DNA of 64,000 bases from Planctomycetaceae bacterium (GCA_041398785.1 JAWKUA010000012.1:62001-126000); one strand, 5' to 3'; shown: positions 17,279 through 26,894, numbered from the stretch's first letter. Notes: generated by a model from the sequence alone, not told the origin. Made by a program: numbers and translations.

Positions 17279-18609
17279 AGTGATTGACGATCCTGTGGCA
17301 GGGGCTTCTGCAAGTCGTTCAACGCCGCGTTCAGTTGAGCGTACGCGCGGCGAGTTTCTCCGGTGAGTTCGCTTTCGCTGACCGGTGATGATTCCAAAGG
17401 ATCGGTCGTCAGATCAAAAAAGCGGCCGTCGCTGTACAGCTTTGCGTGATGTGACCGAACGCATCGCTGGCCGCGGTGTTCGATGTAGATCCAGTCACGT
17501 TTTTGTTCCTGGCCAGAAGTTCCCAGCAGCGTGGGGGCAAAACTGACGCCGTCGCGGGGGACGTCGTCGGGAGGCAGATTCGCGACTTCCGCCAGCGTCG
17601 GCAGGAAGTCGGTGAAGTCGACCAGGATGTCCGTTTCGGTGCCCGGCTCGATGCGACCCGGCCAGTTGGCGATCAGAGGAACTCGCGTGCCGGTATCGTC
17701 GGTCTTGCCTTTGCCTCCGGGAACGACCGTTCCGTTGCGGATGGAGAACACTTTCTCTTTGGTCATCTTTCCGGAGGCGTCGAGTCTGGAATAGCTGGCC
17801 GCCGCGGTTCCGTTGTCGGTTGTGAAGAGGATCAGCGTGTCATCACGAATTCCCATTTGTTCGAGTGCAGTGATCAGCCGGCCGACCATGTCGTCCATGG
17901 ATGCCATCATTTCGCCGTACGCCATCCAGCGGTCGTCGGTTGCAAATGCCACCAGTTCACCATTCAGATCGTCCGTGACGTCGTGACACAACGCCATCGG
18001 ATAGTACGCAAAAAAGGGTTCGTCGGCGTGGTGACTTCGCTGCATAAAGTCGATCAGAAAGTCCACGTAGATATCGGGACCATATTGGCCGGTCGTGTCC
18101 GTTCGGCGCACTCCGTTCTGATAGATCAGCGGATCGTGATAGCGACCGCCTTCATGCCAGCCGAACAGGCACCATTCGTCGAAGCCTGTTCGTCGCGGAT
18201 GGTCGACGTCGTTCTTCATCAGGCAGAGTTGCCACTTTCCGGCCACGGCCGTTCGATAGCCTGCCTGCTGCATGCGGTTGCCGATCGCCAGCTCTTCGGC
18301 CTCGTCGGGGAAGTCGCCCCACTTCGAGCCAGCCGCGCCGAAACGAAACGGATACCGGCCGGTCATCAGGCACATGCGAGTCGGATGGCACACCGGCATG
18401 GAATAGGCGTGACGGAACTTCAGTCCGCCAGCAGCCAGCTTATCGATATGCGGTGTCGGGTAGCTCTGGCCACCGTAGCAGCCGATGGCGTCGCTGCCGA
18501 CATCGTCTGCCATGATCAGCAGAATGTTCGGTCGGTCCGCGGCGCGCGCGCATGTCGGCACGATGAGCATCAGAGCAAGGACGAATCCGAGAAAGTTTCG
18601 ATTTCGCAT
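17275..18609 (-). CDS. Exported sulfatase (formylglycine-dependent)
   Basis: A 444-residue precursor: signal peptide RNFLGFVLALMLIVPTCARA, then NILLIMADDVGSD with metal-binding Asp35/Asp36, and the sulfatase activation site C74-H-P-T-R78, in which Cys is oxidised to formylglycine. Further family elements are GKWQLCLM, YPMALCHDV, DTLILFTTDNGT and the terminal RDWIYIEHRG. It removes sulfate esters, probably from algal polysaccharide, in the periplasm; the exact substrate is unclear. Planctomycetes encode many such enzymes. ATG 18609 gives a clean signal peptide; the frame extends upstream to 18663. Its stop overlaps the start of the HinP1I-like gene. Confidence 0.92.
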   Translation of the reverse strand: MRNRNFLGFVLALMLIVPTCARAADRPNILLIMADDVGSDAIGCYGGQSYPTPHIDKLAAGGLKFRHAYSMPVCHPTRMCLMTGRYPFRFGAAGSKWGDFPDEAEELAIGNRMQQAGYRTAVAGKWQLCLMKNDVDHPRRTGFDEWCLFGWHEGGRYHDPLIYQNGVRRTDTTGQYGPDIYVDFLIDFMQRSHHADEPFFAYYPMALCHDVTDDLNGELVAFATDDRWMAYGEMMASMDDMVGRLITALEQMGIRDDTLILFTTDNGTAAASYSRLDASGKMTKEKVFSIRNGTVVPGGKGKTDDTGTRVPLIANWPGRIEPGTETDILVDFTDFLPTLAEVANLPPDDVPRDGVSFAPTLLGTSGQEQKRDWIYIEHRGQRCVRSHHAKLYSDGRFFDLTTDPLESSPVSESELTGETRRAYAQLNAALNDLQKPLPQDRQSL

Positions 18610-18669
18610 CGCGTCGGCTCTTTCTTTGGAAGGCGTCACCGAGCCCCGCCGAACAGGGAACAAACAAGT

Positions 18670-19143
18670 TTACAGATCGACTTCTTCGAATTGAACGGTG
18701 CCGATGCCGCGCGTTCGGGCGAAGAACGCGCTGACCGCCAGTGTCGACGACAGCGACCGGACTCGCCGGACCGCCTTCTGCATGTCTTCCCGCTGTTGAG
18801 ATTCCAGTTGCAGCGGCGAGATACAAAGTCGCTCCGAATAGAACGCACAGTTTTCGTGGGCGATCAGGACAACGCGTTCCAGGCCGTGGACGCTGACCAG
18901 AAACCGCAGTTGTTCGAAGACACCTTCTTCTTCGCGATATGTGGCAAAATGGCGCGCCAGGCAGGCCGAACCGCCCGGCACAGCCAGACGGTCGTAGCGC
19001 GGCAACTGCAGCGCATTTTGCAGCAGGTCGTCGAACTGTTCACCGAAACGGCCATCGCTGCAGTACACGGCGGCGGCTCGGATGCGCGTTCTTTCGAACG
19101 GTGCTGAACTTTCGAAGAAGACCGGGCGATCGTCAGGATGCAT
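18670..19143 (-). CDS. Beta-carbonic-anhydrase-like protein
   Basis: A 157-residue protein with the zinc-site pattern of beta-type carbonic anhydrases: C28-S-D30-G-R32 on one strand and H96-E-N-C99 in IAHENCAFY, plus a GGSACL glycine loop. Typical enzymes have about 200 residues, and the usual conserved GG-N-A residues are only partly present, so activity towards CO2 is uncertain. The frame is open to 19257, but the extra 38 residues have no family features; ATG 19143 is chosen. Ends 60 bases upstream of the sulfatase start on the same strand, so it may lead that operon. It is divergent from the P450 gene. Confidence 0.75.
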   Translation of the reverse strand: MHPDDRPVFFESSAPFERTRIRAAAVYCSDGRFGEQFDDLLQNALQLPRYDRLAVPGGSACLARHFATYREEEGVFEQLRFLVSVHGLERVVLIAHENCAFYSERLCISPLQLESQQREDMQKAVRRVRSLSSTLAVSAFFARTRGIGTVQFEEVDL

Positions 19144-19397
19144 GAGTTTCAGTCGTACCGCAATGCCGTGTCCGGGCGGGGCGTTATTGGACGAAAGCGA
19201 CTGGCCGCCATTCTTCGGCCTGGACCGCCCGTGATTCTGGTGGAACCGGGAAAACACGGCAAGATTTCGGTCCGATTCGCCGAGGAACGGTCGTTCAGCG
19301 TGACCGATATCATCTGGTGAAGAACACCGGTTTTCGCTAAAACTTGACTGCTGTCCCGGAATGGAATCCGGGCGTAAATTTGTCAGGGATGACAGAC

Positions 19398-20831
19398 ATG
19401 GACAACTCTGCTTCGCTGCGTCTGGATCAGGCGCATTTGCCGATTTCTCGCGGATCGCTGCTGCAGTTTCCGGAAGACCCGATCGCCTGCATGAAGCGGC
19501 TCCACGCCCGACACGGCGATCTTGCTGTTCTGGAAGACGATGGCCAGCGGCTCGTTTTCATATTCGGCCCCGAATACAACCGCCAGGTGTTGTCCGATTC
19601 CAAGCGGTTCCATTCGCAGTTCTTCGCCGTGCGGGGAGGTCGGCGGTCGGCACAGCGTCGAGTGACATCGGGCCTGCTGAGTCAGAACGGTGCTGAACAC
19701 CGCGAAGGCCGCCGAATTCTGATGGACGTCTTCAGCAAGAAGACTCTGCCCGGCTACCACGACACGATCTGCGACATCACTCAGGAACTCATCGAAGACT
19801 GGGACATCGGCCAGCGGCGAGACCTGAATTCCGAAATGACCCAATACATGCTGCGTCTAACAGCGGCGCTGCTGTTCGGTGTCGACGATGCCGGGTACTC
19901 AACAGAACTCGGGCGGATGGTGGACCGCTGGGTTCATCGCAATCACGAAGTCGGCATGGGAGCTTTGGTGTCGTCGCCGGAGTTTCCCGAACGTTACGAA
20001 ACGCTGCTGTCGATGGCTGACGAACTGGAAGCCTGTGTCGAGCAGATGTTCGAAAAGCACCGCCGACGGAATTCCGAACGCATCGACATTCTGAGTCTGC
20101 TGTTCCAGGCACAGCAGGGCGGGGGAGGACTGTCGGACGATCAACTGGTCGGCCACACGACTCTGCTGTTCGCCGCCGCGCATCTGACGACCGCTCACAC
20201 GCTGAGCTGGACGCTGTTCCTGCTGGCTCAACATCCGGAGGTGATGAAGAAACTGCAGGCCGAACTGGATTCCGCCGTCGACGGACCGGTTCCGGCGCCT
20301 GTTGAAGCCGACCGGCTGACTTACATGGACCAGGTGATTCGCGAAAGCATGCGAGTCCTGCCGGCTTCATCGTACTCGCAGCGAATCTGTGCCGAACCCG
20401 TGACACTGGGACCACTGAATTTAAGGCAGGGCACACCGATCATCTTCAGCCAGTACATCACTCATCACCGGCCGGACCTCTTCGACGAACCGGATGTCTT
20501 CCGCCCGGAACGCTGGGACACGATCAATCCGTCACCGTACGAATACCTACCTTTCGGAGCCGGGCCGCGGATGTGCATTGGAGCACCGCTGGCGATGGTC
20601 GAACTGCGCACGGCATTGACGATCATCCTGAAACGGTTCCACTTCCAGATTGAACCGGGTTCGACGGTCAACGGCCAGGTCGTTTCAACGATGCTCGCCC
20701 CGACCAGCACGATCGAAAGCAAGCTGCTGCCGACGGAATCGATTCCAGGACTCGCCCCGGTCACCGGAACAATCCATGACCTCGTCCGGCTTCCACGGCA
20801 GGCCGTTGTTGAACAGCGGCGAGCTGCATAG
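19398..20831 (+). CDS. Cytochrome P450
   Basis: A 477-residue soluble P450. The haem-ligand loop is FGAGPRMCIG with Cys393, the K-helix ExxR is E316-S-M-R319, the PERF-type motif is FRPERW, and the I-helix reads AAAHLTTAHT where the usual acid/Thr pair is replaced by H/L-T-T. The family is a monooxygenase using O2 and electrons from a redox partner; no ferredoxin or reductase is encoded nearby. Start: AGGGA at 19385-19389 sits eight bases before ATG 19398; alternatives at 19389 and 19344 are weaker. Substrate unknown. Confidence 0.92.
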   Translation: MDNSASLRLDQAHLPISRGSLLQFPEDPIACMKRLHARHGDLAVLEDDGQRLVFIFGPEYNRQVLSDSKRFHSQFFAVRGGRRSAQRRVTSGLLSQNGAEHREGRRILMDVFSKKTLPGYHDTICDITQELIEDWDIGQRRDLNSEMTQYMLRLTAALLFGVDDAGYSTELGRMVDRWVHRNHEVGMGALVSSPEFPERYETLLSMADELEACVEQMFEKHRRRNSERIDILSLLFQAQQGGGGLSDDQLVGHTTLLFAAAHLTTAHTLSWTLFLLAQHPEVMKKLQAELDSAVDGPVPAPVEADRLTYMDQVIRESMRVLPASSYSQRICAEPVTLGPLNLRQGTPIIFSQYITHHRPDLFDEPDVFRPERWDTINPSPYEYLPFGAGPRMCIGAPLAMVELRTALTIILKRFHFQIEPGSTVNGQVVSTMLAPTSTIESKLLPTESIPGLAPVTGTIHDLVRLPRQAVVEQRRAA

Positions 20832-20991
20832 CGTTCGCCGGATGCAGTGACTCGACCGACCAGTCAGTGGTCCCGCAGCGTGTGCGCCGCAAGGTTAAGA
20901 GGTACCGAACGGAAGATCGGCGAACGTGTACTGCATCCGCGTCTTGCGCTCGGAGCCAGTCCCATTTCCCGGTCAGCGTGAATAATCCGGG

Positions 20992-21555
20992 CTATGGAAG
21001 ACGGAACTTATAGGCCGGATACATCTTTGCGAGGATACTTCGGTGCCCCAGATTCTCAGCCTGAGTGGCGTACCGCACTTTTACGACATTCACCTTGCCG
21101 CCCGACAGTCGGTCGAATCCCCAAACGACGGACACCAGCGTGGTGATTCTGGTTCCATCGACCTCCGACAGTGATGTCACAAAGCGAATCCAGGTGCTGC
21201 CGCTGGCCGGTGCGGGTTCACTCGGTTTGTCATAGAATCCCGGTCCCTGGCCGCCGGTAAACTCCGCGTCCGTCCAATAGTACGGCTGAGCGTCGTCGGC
21301 GGCACAGATTTCGTTTCCGGTTACCGGATCGTTTGTACCCGTGGGGCCCCAGGGGTCGACGTATGCCTTGAGCTTGCACGCCTTGTAGAACGATCCGTTT
21401 TCCGCGACCGTCTGGACCCACCGCAGCGACTTGCCAGCGATTGTCGGGACGTTGTGGGAAATGCGGATCTCAACGCCGTCCACCGTCGCTGTGTATGACG
21501 ACACGTCGATCTTTTTACCCTTGTGGGTTCCGCAGGCAATTTTGAACGCAGGCAT
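20992..21555 (-). CDS. Hypothetical protein, beta-rich, no recognised family
   Basis: A 187-residue protein without signal peptide or membrane segment. It begins PAFKIACGTHKGKKIDVSSY and is rich in Gly, Tyr, Trp and Thr with alternating strand-like stretches, ending AYKFRLP. The body contains two Cys besides the N-terminal one and a Pro/Ala/Ser linker near 115. Codon use and length argue for a real gene. It could be a secreted-apparatus cargo or phage-tail-like beta protein; I do not recognise it. It has no operon partner: a 160-base gap separates it from the P450 gene (convergent), and 331 bases of empty sequence lie upstream. Confidence 0.6.
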   Translation of the reverse strand: MPAFKIACGTHKGKKIDVSSYTATVDGVEIRISHNVPTIAGKSLRWVQTVAENGSFYKACKLKAYVDPWGPTGTNDPVTGNEICAADDAQPYYWTDAEFTGGQGPGFYDKPSEPAPASGSTWIRFVTSLSEVDGTRITTLVSVVWGFDRLSGGKVNVVKVRYATQAENLGHRSILAKMYPAYKFRLP

Positions 21556-21886
21556 TACAGCTTACTCCAGAGGGACACGAGAGGTTGCACCCGCGAATGG
21601 ATCGACTTTGAACGTGCATTCGCCGCCGAATAGTTTCGGATTGGCTGGACCATGGTTTCCTGAATTTATTCCTGAAACCGAAAGTATCAGTGTCGAATTG
21701 AAGTGGCATTGCCAGGCGTTTACGCCTGTGGGAGTCCGCACTCTTCAACGGAACGTCAATGTTCCAGGGCGTTCTGCGAATGAGAATTTACCGACGCGCA
21801 CGCTGGCAGCGTCCACAACGCTTTTGGTGCTGCCAGCATCGGCAGAGAAGTTCTGATCCGCCGCTCGCCCCGGTGCTGCGCGTTTA
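21556..21886. other. 331-base intergenic region, no gene recognised
   Basis: Noticeably AT-richer than its surroundings around 21640-21790. Small plus-strand frames exist (for example 21431-21856), but they overlap the neighbour's coding strand and lack ribosome sites. It presumably holds the promoter of the hypothetical gene at 21555 and the 3' end of the membrane-protein gene stopping at 21887. No repeat or hairpin stood out. Confidence 0.45.
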
Positions 21887-22585
21887 TCAATCACACGAAC
21901 CACTCGAATCGCAGTTGCCGGACAGCTCGTCGCGCTCCGTGGCGCGAATCGTCATTCCCAGTCCCGCTGCCATGATCGCCAATGCCGGAACGAACAGCCA
22001 CCACCAGAAATCTCCGGGCGTGTATTGGCTCAGTTGCGCCATTCCGCCTGCGCTCAATTCGCCGGCCGCCGGCTGAAGAAATGCCACCAGTCCCAGTACG
22101 GCACCCGCCACGAAGACCGCAACGCTGTTTCGCGTGAAACAGATGTTTCTGGTGGATTGCAGCGTGAAGTATCCCCACGCGATGAACAGCACGGAAATCA
22201 TTGCCGGACAGAGCCACGGACCCAGCCACACACTGGGAATCAGGAACAACACGTCCCATTCCAGCCAGGAAACCGGCCAGCCCATCAGGACTTTCAGCCA
22301 TAAGTAGTAGAACAGGTCCCACACGCCGAACACGAAAACGAACGCGGCAAAAGTACGTGTCTGCGACGTCCGCTCCGCCAGAAACGCAACGGCCAGGATC
22401 ATCGCTACCGTTGCGGCTTCCCGGCTGAGTTCCAGCACGGCGTCGTAGGCGCTGAGGAACTTCAGCGGGAAGATCTGCAGCGGATCATCGGGGTAATACA
22501 GCTTGCGCATGTAAACGACCACGGCGGCTTCCAGAAGCGCCATGGCCACCGAGTACACGGCAAGACTTGTCAGGATGCGTTTCAT
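21887..22585 (-). CDS. Polytopic membrane protein of unknown function
   Basis: A 232-residue protein with about six hydrophobic segments: SLAVYSVAMALLEAAVVVYM at the N-terminus, EAATVAMILAVAFLAE, AAFVFVFGVWDLFYYLWL, MISVLFIAWGYF, VAVFVAGAVLGLVAFL and FVPALAIMAAGLGM. Conserved-looking features are an LEAAVVVYMR motif in helix 1 and FGVWDLFYY in helix 3. A short C-terminal tail carries two Cys (GNCDSSGSCD). No transporter signature is evident. It sits 155 bases after the ceramidase-like gene on the same strand, so the two may be co-transcribed. Confidence 0.7.
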   Translation of the reverse strand: MKRILTSLAVYSVAMALLEAAVVVYMRKLYYPDDPLQIFPLKFLSAYDAVLELSREAATVAMILAVAFLAERTSQTRTFAAFVFVFGVWDLFYYLWLKVLMGWPVSWLEWDVLFLIPSVWLGPWLCPAMISVLFIAWGYFTLQSTRNICFTRNSVAVFVAGAVLGLVAFLQPAAGELSAGGMAQLSQYTPGDFWWWLFVPALAIMAAGLGMTIRATERDELSGNCDSSGSCD

Positions 22586-22740
22586 TGCGGATTCCCGCTC
22601 ATGGTCGGATCGGCGTCACACTCCCGCCGAGACAACAGCCGGCCCTCGAACTGTCTGCCCTTCCTGCCTCAACAATCGCCGGCGAAAGGCCACATGCCGT
22701 CGTCGTGTGATCTCCACAAGCGGACGCCACGCAAGCGCGG

Positions 22741-24273
22741 TCAGTCGCCCAGTTTCGCCAGAACGTCCAGCGCCTTCTGTTCGAAGATGGCCTGCCATTC
22801 GGGGGCCAGCAGGCAGTCGCTGTCCTCCTGAGCGTTGCCGACGTTTCTGAGTTGTTCGGCCGTCGGCGAATAGTAGAGGTAGCCGTTGGTGTAGCCGGCG
22901 ACGAACGTGTTCTCAAACGGCGATCGCGACTTCAGGTTCAGACCAATCTGAACGGTCAGTTCTCCGGGAAACGTGACCAGGCGGAACGTTCCCACGCGAA
23001 GTCCTGCGACTTCTGCGTCGACGGTTCTGCGGCCGGCTGCGACATAGTGCGCCTGATGTTTTTCCAGCAGTCGCTGGTTGGTCTGCAGTCGGGTGAGTTG
23101 CTCCATGGTGTGGATGTTGCGGATGTACTGGTCGATGGCTCGGCGGTTTTCGTCGTCCAGCCGTTCGAGATGGTTCCTTCCAAGCTGCCGCTCGTTCAGG
23201 TAGCTGTGGGAATAGTATGAAGGAAAGTTGTCGTCCAGTCGGTAGCGGACAACGAGCGGCAGAAACGTCTTCAGATTCAGCGTAGTGCCGCCCAGCGAAC
23301 GCAGCAGTCGTTCCTTTTCAGCCTCCATCGCGGTGATGCGTTCGGACAGGTCGGCTCGCGGAAGTTCGATGGATTCGTTCAGGACCCGCAAAGGTCCGTC
23401 ACTTTCGCAGACGACACGGCGGACGGCCTTCAGTGTGCTTAGTCCCAGCGTCTGTCCGAGCGGTTCCGCGTTTCTGGGCAGACTGACGTCCTTGTAGAAC
23501 GCGGGATTGATGTCGCCTCCGCAGCCCTGAACAAACAGTGCGACGGCGTCTTTGTCCAGATTGTCCTCAATAACCTGAGACGCGAAGCCCGTGATGTCGG
23601 ACGTGTTGAGACCTCCGGGAACTCCCTGAATCGGATGGCAGGCAAAGTTGTAGACGACCGCCAGCACGCTGCCGTCCTCGCGGTCGAGTCTTAGCACGCC
23701 AATCTCCGGGTCGATCGGACCGACTTCCGCAACATCCTCATCGGGAGGCATGGAATACGCATGCCGCACGTCGATTTCGCGGCCATCGTTCAGTTTCAGC
23801 CGCCGGTTTTCCATGATGCGGTCTTCATGTCCTCGCCCGACGCCCGCGCGAACCGGAACGAGCCTGCCAGCCGCTTCGACAATCGCCTGCACAGTCTTGT
23901 CCGCGACGTCGTCGCACGGGATTCCGTGACAGTGGCTGGCATTGACCAGAATATTCCGCGGCAGAATTCCCAGTTCATCGCTGACGCGTGCCCGGACCGC
24001 GGGAAGAAAGTCGTTTCCGATATGACCGATTTCTCCGATCGCCACGACATCGAGCGTGACCACGACAGCGGTTGTGTCACCGTCCTGCAGCACGAGCGCG
24101 CGAGCGTGCAAACGACCGTGAGCCGGGCCGGCTGTGGGACTTGTGATGTCGACGCGGGCGGCTCCGGCCATCAGTTGCCCTGCGTTTAAGGATTCCGGCT
24201 GTGCGACGACGGCCATCAGCAGGGCGGCAAGAACAATTGCGATCCGATGAGCTTGTCCGGAAATCGTGGTCAC
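22741..24273 (-). CDS. Neutral/alkaline ceramidase-like exported hydrolase
   Basis: A 510-residue precursor with signal sequence (IVLAALLMAVVAQPESLNA). Landmarks of the neutral-ceramidase N-terminal domain family: an AGAARVDITSP start, NASHCHG around residue 110 and NFACHPIQG near 210 (zinc-binding His), and GCGGDINP near 250. The C-terminal part includes FPGELTVQIG and GYTNGYLYY, matching the family. True ceramidases are about 650-700 residues with an additional immunoglobulin-like C-terminal domain, which is missing here, so the substrate may be another lipid or amide. GTG 24273 is the only start near the signal sequence. Divergent from the membrane gene at 24636. Confidence 0.82.
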   Translation of the reverse strand: MTTISGQAHRIAIVLAALLMAVVAQPESLNAGQLMAGAARVDITSPTAGPAHGRLHARALVLQDGDTTAVVVTLDVVAIGEIGHIGNDFLPAVRARVSDELGILPRNILVNASHCHGIPCDDVADKTVQAIVEAAGRLVPVRAGVGRGHEDRIMENRRLKLNDGREIDVRHAYSMPPDEDVAEVGPIDPEIGVLRLDREDGSVLAVVYNFACHPIQGVPGGLNTSDITGFASQVIEDNLDKDAVALFVQGCGGDINPAFYKDVSLPRNAEPLGQTLGLSTLKAVRRVVCESDGPLRVLNESIELPRADLSERITAMEAEKERLLRSLGGTTLNLKTFLPLVVRYRLDDNFPSYYSHSYLNERQLGRNHLERLDDENRRAIDQYIRNIHTMEQLTRLQTNQRLLEKHQAHYVAAGRRTVDAEVAGLRVGTFRLVTFPGELTVQIGLNLKSRSPFENTFVAGYTNGYLYYSPTAEQLRNVGNAQEDSDCLLAPEWQAIFEQKALDVLAKLGD

Positions 24274-24635
24274 TGCGGATTGCTTTCTGCTTCAGGCGGA
24301 AATCGTGGTGTCGGACGACGAGGTCCCGGGGCACTGGCTGGCGGGCAACGGACGTCATGGCCGCAAACATCGTCGCACGTGGCTACCGACCATCGTAAAG
24401 CGGGCACCTTGCCAGAACCACCGAACGCACTCCTGCGCTCCGAACAGACGTTCGGAACGGGCTGCGCGGCCGTGTGGCGGGAAAATGGCGAAAAAACCGA
24501 TTCATCAGGAGGACCGGGTGGACATCGCATGTTCACACCAAAATGATGGAAACCGCGTGGTCCGCACCGACGTGCTGAAGAGCGATTTTTCCAGCGTCGC
24601 GGCATCCTGATTGACAACAAAGAAAGGCACTGCGC
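24274..24635. other. 362-base divergent intergenic region
   Basis: Lies between the divergent ceramidase-like and membrane-protein genes. Several short frames exist in both directions but none has a ribosome site or protein-like composition. It should hold both promoters. I could not assign -35/-10 boxes with confidence. A GAAAGG ribosome site at 24622-24627 belongs to the downstream gene. Confidence 0.45.
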
Positions 24636-25439
24636 ATGTCCATCACCGTTGACGGCACGTCCGACCTGACGTCCGACTCAAGTGACGCGACGGCAGAGAT
24701 CGTCGAGTCGTCGCCCAGGCCGCAGCAGCGCCGGCCTCCGACGCGACTCGTCTCCCTGGTTCGCTGGACGCAGCACGTCGCGAAAGGGATCGACCAGTGG
24801 AGCCACGGCTACGTTCCGTTTCTGTTGTGGCTGGCTTTGCTGTTCGGTGGCATCTGGTTTCCCGCGACCGGTTTTTTGAATCACATCTTTGGTGCCGGTG
24901 AGATGCCGAACACCGTCTTCACGCCGCACGCGAAGCCGGGTGCATCGGTGGGACTGGCCGGCGCTGTGTGCGTGATTCCGTTTTGCCTGTTGTTCTGGAC
25001 CTGGACGAATCTCGCGTTCCTTTGCGTGATGGCGTCATCGATGGGCGAAGTCAACCGCTGGGAAAACCGGCGACACAAGGAACTTCGGCGCGCTGCTCGA
25101 CCGGAGGTTCATGTGTCCGGAAACGGATCCACGGCGGAACTGCCCGACTATCGAATGGCATGCACCCGAGCATTCTTTGTGTACCTGTTCACGCTGCTGA
25201 ATGAACTGGCCGTCGTGGGGTCGCTGACGCCACCGTCCGGAGGTGAATTCGTGCAGAGCGGGTACACGCGGATCGCCGTGTTGTCGTCGCTGTTGTGTTT
25301 CATCGCTTCGTACCGGCCGAGTTTTTACGAGAGCATGGTCAGCAAATTCGGGACATCTCAGGACACGCGGCAGCACAGCGACAGGGACTCAGCACACACG
25401 GAATCAGCGCTGAGTTCAATCCACAGCAAGCCTCGTTAA
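24636..25439 (+). CDS. Membrane protein of unknown function
   Basis: A 267-residue protein with a Ser/Thr-rich cytoplasmic N-terminus of about 60 residues, then four hydrophobic segments: VPFLLWLALLFGGIWF, VGLAGAVCVIPFCLLFWTWTNLAFLCVM, AFFVYLFTLLNELAVVGSL and IAVLSSLLCFIASY. The C-terminal tail is hydrophilic and Ser/His-rich. Ribosome site GAAAGG lies eight bases before ATG 24636. Not recognised as a known family. It precedes the Tat-exported Gfo-type genes but is separated by 126 bases. Confidence 0.65.
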   Translation: MSITVDGTSDLTSDSSDATAEIVESSPRPQQRRPPTRLVSLVRWTQHVAKGIDQWSHGYVPFLLWLALLFGGIWFPATGFLNHIFGAGEMPNTVFTPHAKPGASVGLAGAVCVIPFCLLFWTWTNLAFLCVMASSMGEVNRWENRRHKELRRAARPEVHVSGNGSTAELPDYRMACTRAFFVYLFTLLNELAVVGSLTPPSGGEFVQSGYTRIAVLSSLLCFIASYRPSFYESMVSKFGTSQDTRQHSDRDSAHTESALSSIHSKPR

Positions 25440-25565
25440 GATCACGGTGTCCGCAGCACCCGCGGCGTCAATCCGGCAGCGGTGCAGCGGACATTGAGAA
25501 TCGCCGGCACATTGTTCCTGCGACTCATGTCAACCGGATCGTCGATACACAAGAGCGGGGCAGCC

Positions 25566-26864
25566 ATGATCAAAAAAGACCGAACTGGTTCTCCGGCGGC
25601 GCGGTCACGCCGCGACTGTCTGAAACTTGCGGTCGGCAGTGTGGCGGCCGGCTATTGGGGCGCACATGCTTTTGCACAGGACGTCGCGACGGCCGCTCAA
25701 CCGGTTCAGCCGAAGTCCGTGGCCGCTGTGGTCACGATTTATTTCAGGAATTCGCACGCCGACGTCATTCTCGGCAAGATCCTGGAAGGCTGGAAGCAGG
25801 ACGGAGGCCCCGGACCGGCGCTGAAGCTGGCCTCGGTCTATGTCGAACAGCAGCCCGACACCGACATCGGCCGTGCGATCTGCGAAAAGTACGGCGTGCC
25901 GGTCTTCAGTTCGATCGAACAGGCTGTCACCGTCGGCGAAGATCGGATCCCGGTCGACGCGGTACTGAGCATCGGCGAACACGGCGACTATCCCGATAAC
26001 GAGATCGGACAAAAGCTTTATCCCCGGCGTCGGTTCATGGAAGAAATCACGGCGACGTTCGAAAAATACGACCGCGTCGTGCCGGTGTTCAATGACAAGC
26101 ATCTCGGGCCGGCCTGGAGCGACGCGCGCTGGATGTACGATCGCGCGCGGCAATTGCAGATTCCATTCATGGCCGGTTCGTCGCTGCCGGCCGGGTATCG
26201 GACCAGTGCAATTGATCTGCCCACGGGCTGCGACATCGAGGCCGCGGTGGGAATCGGCTACAGCGGGTTCGAGATCTACGGAATTCACGCGCTGGAATTT
26301 TTTCAGTACCACGTCGAACGCCGCCGTGGTGCGGAACAGGGTGTCCGATCGGTGCAGTTTCTCGAGGGTCCTGCAATCTGGAAGGCTGTCGACGACGGCG
26401 CGGTTTCGCAAACCGCACTTGATGCCGCGGTTGCCGCAGTTCCGAAGTCGGACAATCCGGACATTCGCCAGGACGACAAGGCCGGACTGTTTCTGTTCGA
26501 ATATCGCGACGGACTGAAGGGCGCGATCTTCATGCTGAGCTGCATCGCAGGAACCTCCATCGGCGTGAAACTCCGGAACCGGACGGAACCTCTGGCCACG
26601 GCTTTCGATGAACGCACAGAACCGCGCTATCCTCACTTCGCGTATCTGTTGAAGGCCATTGAACGCATGGTTCACACCGGCCAGCCGACCTATCCTGTCG
26701 AACGCACGCTGCTGACCAGTGGTGTCCTTGACCGCGTCCTGACGTCGCGAGCCCGCGGCGGGGCGCGTCTGGAGACTCCCGAATTGGAGATCGCTTACAA
26801 ACCCGTCCACTATCCTCACGCCCCGCATGTGGACTTGCTGGCCCCGCCCGCGCTCGCCCGGTGA
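25566..26864 (+). CDS. Tat-exported protein, divergent Gfo/Idh/MocA-like
   Basis: A 432-residue precursor with the twin-Arg signal RSRRDCLKLAVGSVAAGYWG. The mature region starts with a strand-like VAAVVTIYF and alternates strands and helices; GDYPDNEIGQKLYPRRRFMEE and a GIHALEFFQYHVERRRG stretch follow. It lacks the GxGxxG loop and EKP motif of standard Gfo/Idh enzymes, so nucleotide binding is doubtful. It sits 30 bases upstream of a canonical Gfo/Idh/MocA gene and is probably its operon partner. ATG 25566 is chosen because it places the Arg pair close to the start, preceded by GAGCGGGG. Function unknown. Confidence 0.65.
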   Translation: MIKKDRTGSPAARSRRDCLKLAVGSVAAGYWGAHAFAQDVATAAQPVQPKSVAAVVTIYFRNSHADVILGKILEGWKQDGGPGPALKLASVYVEQQPDTDIGRAICEKYGVPVFSSIEQAVTVGEDRIPVDAVLSIGEHGDYPDNEIGQKLYPRRRFMEEITATFEKYDRVVPVFNDKHLGPAWSDARWMYDRARQLQIPFMAGSSLPAGYRTSAIDLPTGCDIEAAVGIGYSGFEIYGIHALEFFQYHVERRRGAEQGVRSVQFLEGPAIWKAVDDGAVSQTALDAAVAAVPKSDNPDIRQDDKAGLFLFEYRDGLKGAIFMLSCIAGTSIGVKLRNRTEPLATAFDERTEPRYPHFAYLLKAIERMVHTGQPTYPVERTLLTSGVLDRVLTSRARGGARLETPELEIAYKPVHYPHAPHVDLLAPPALAR

Positions 26865-26894
26865 GCCGCAGTCCGCCGATCTGGGAGAGAACGA

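Noticed and set aside
17476..19107. A 543-residue plus-strand frame across the sulfatase and carbonic-anhydrase-like genes
   Set aside because: Antisense shadow of two well-supported genes; no signal, domains or ribosome site; composition is that of reverse-complemented coding DNA.
19138..19320. A 60-residue plus-strand frame between the carbonic-anhydrase-like and P450 genes
   Set aside because: Its 3' half reads like a protein, but it lacks a ribosome site and overlaps the 5' end of the divergent gene; not enough to call.
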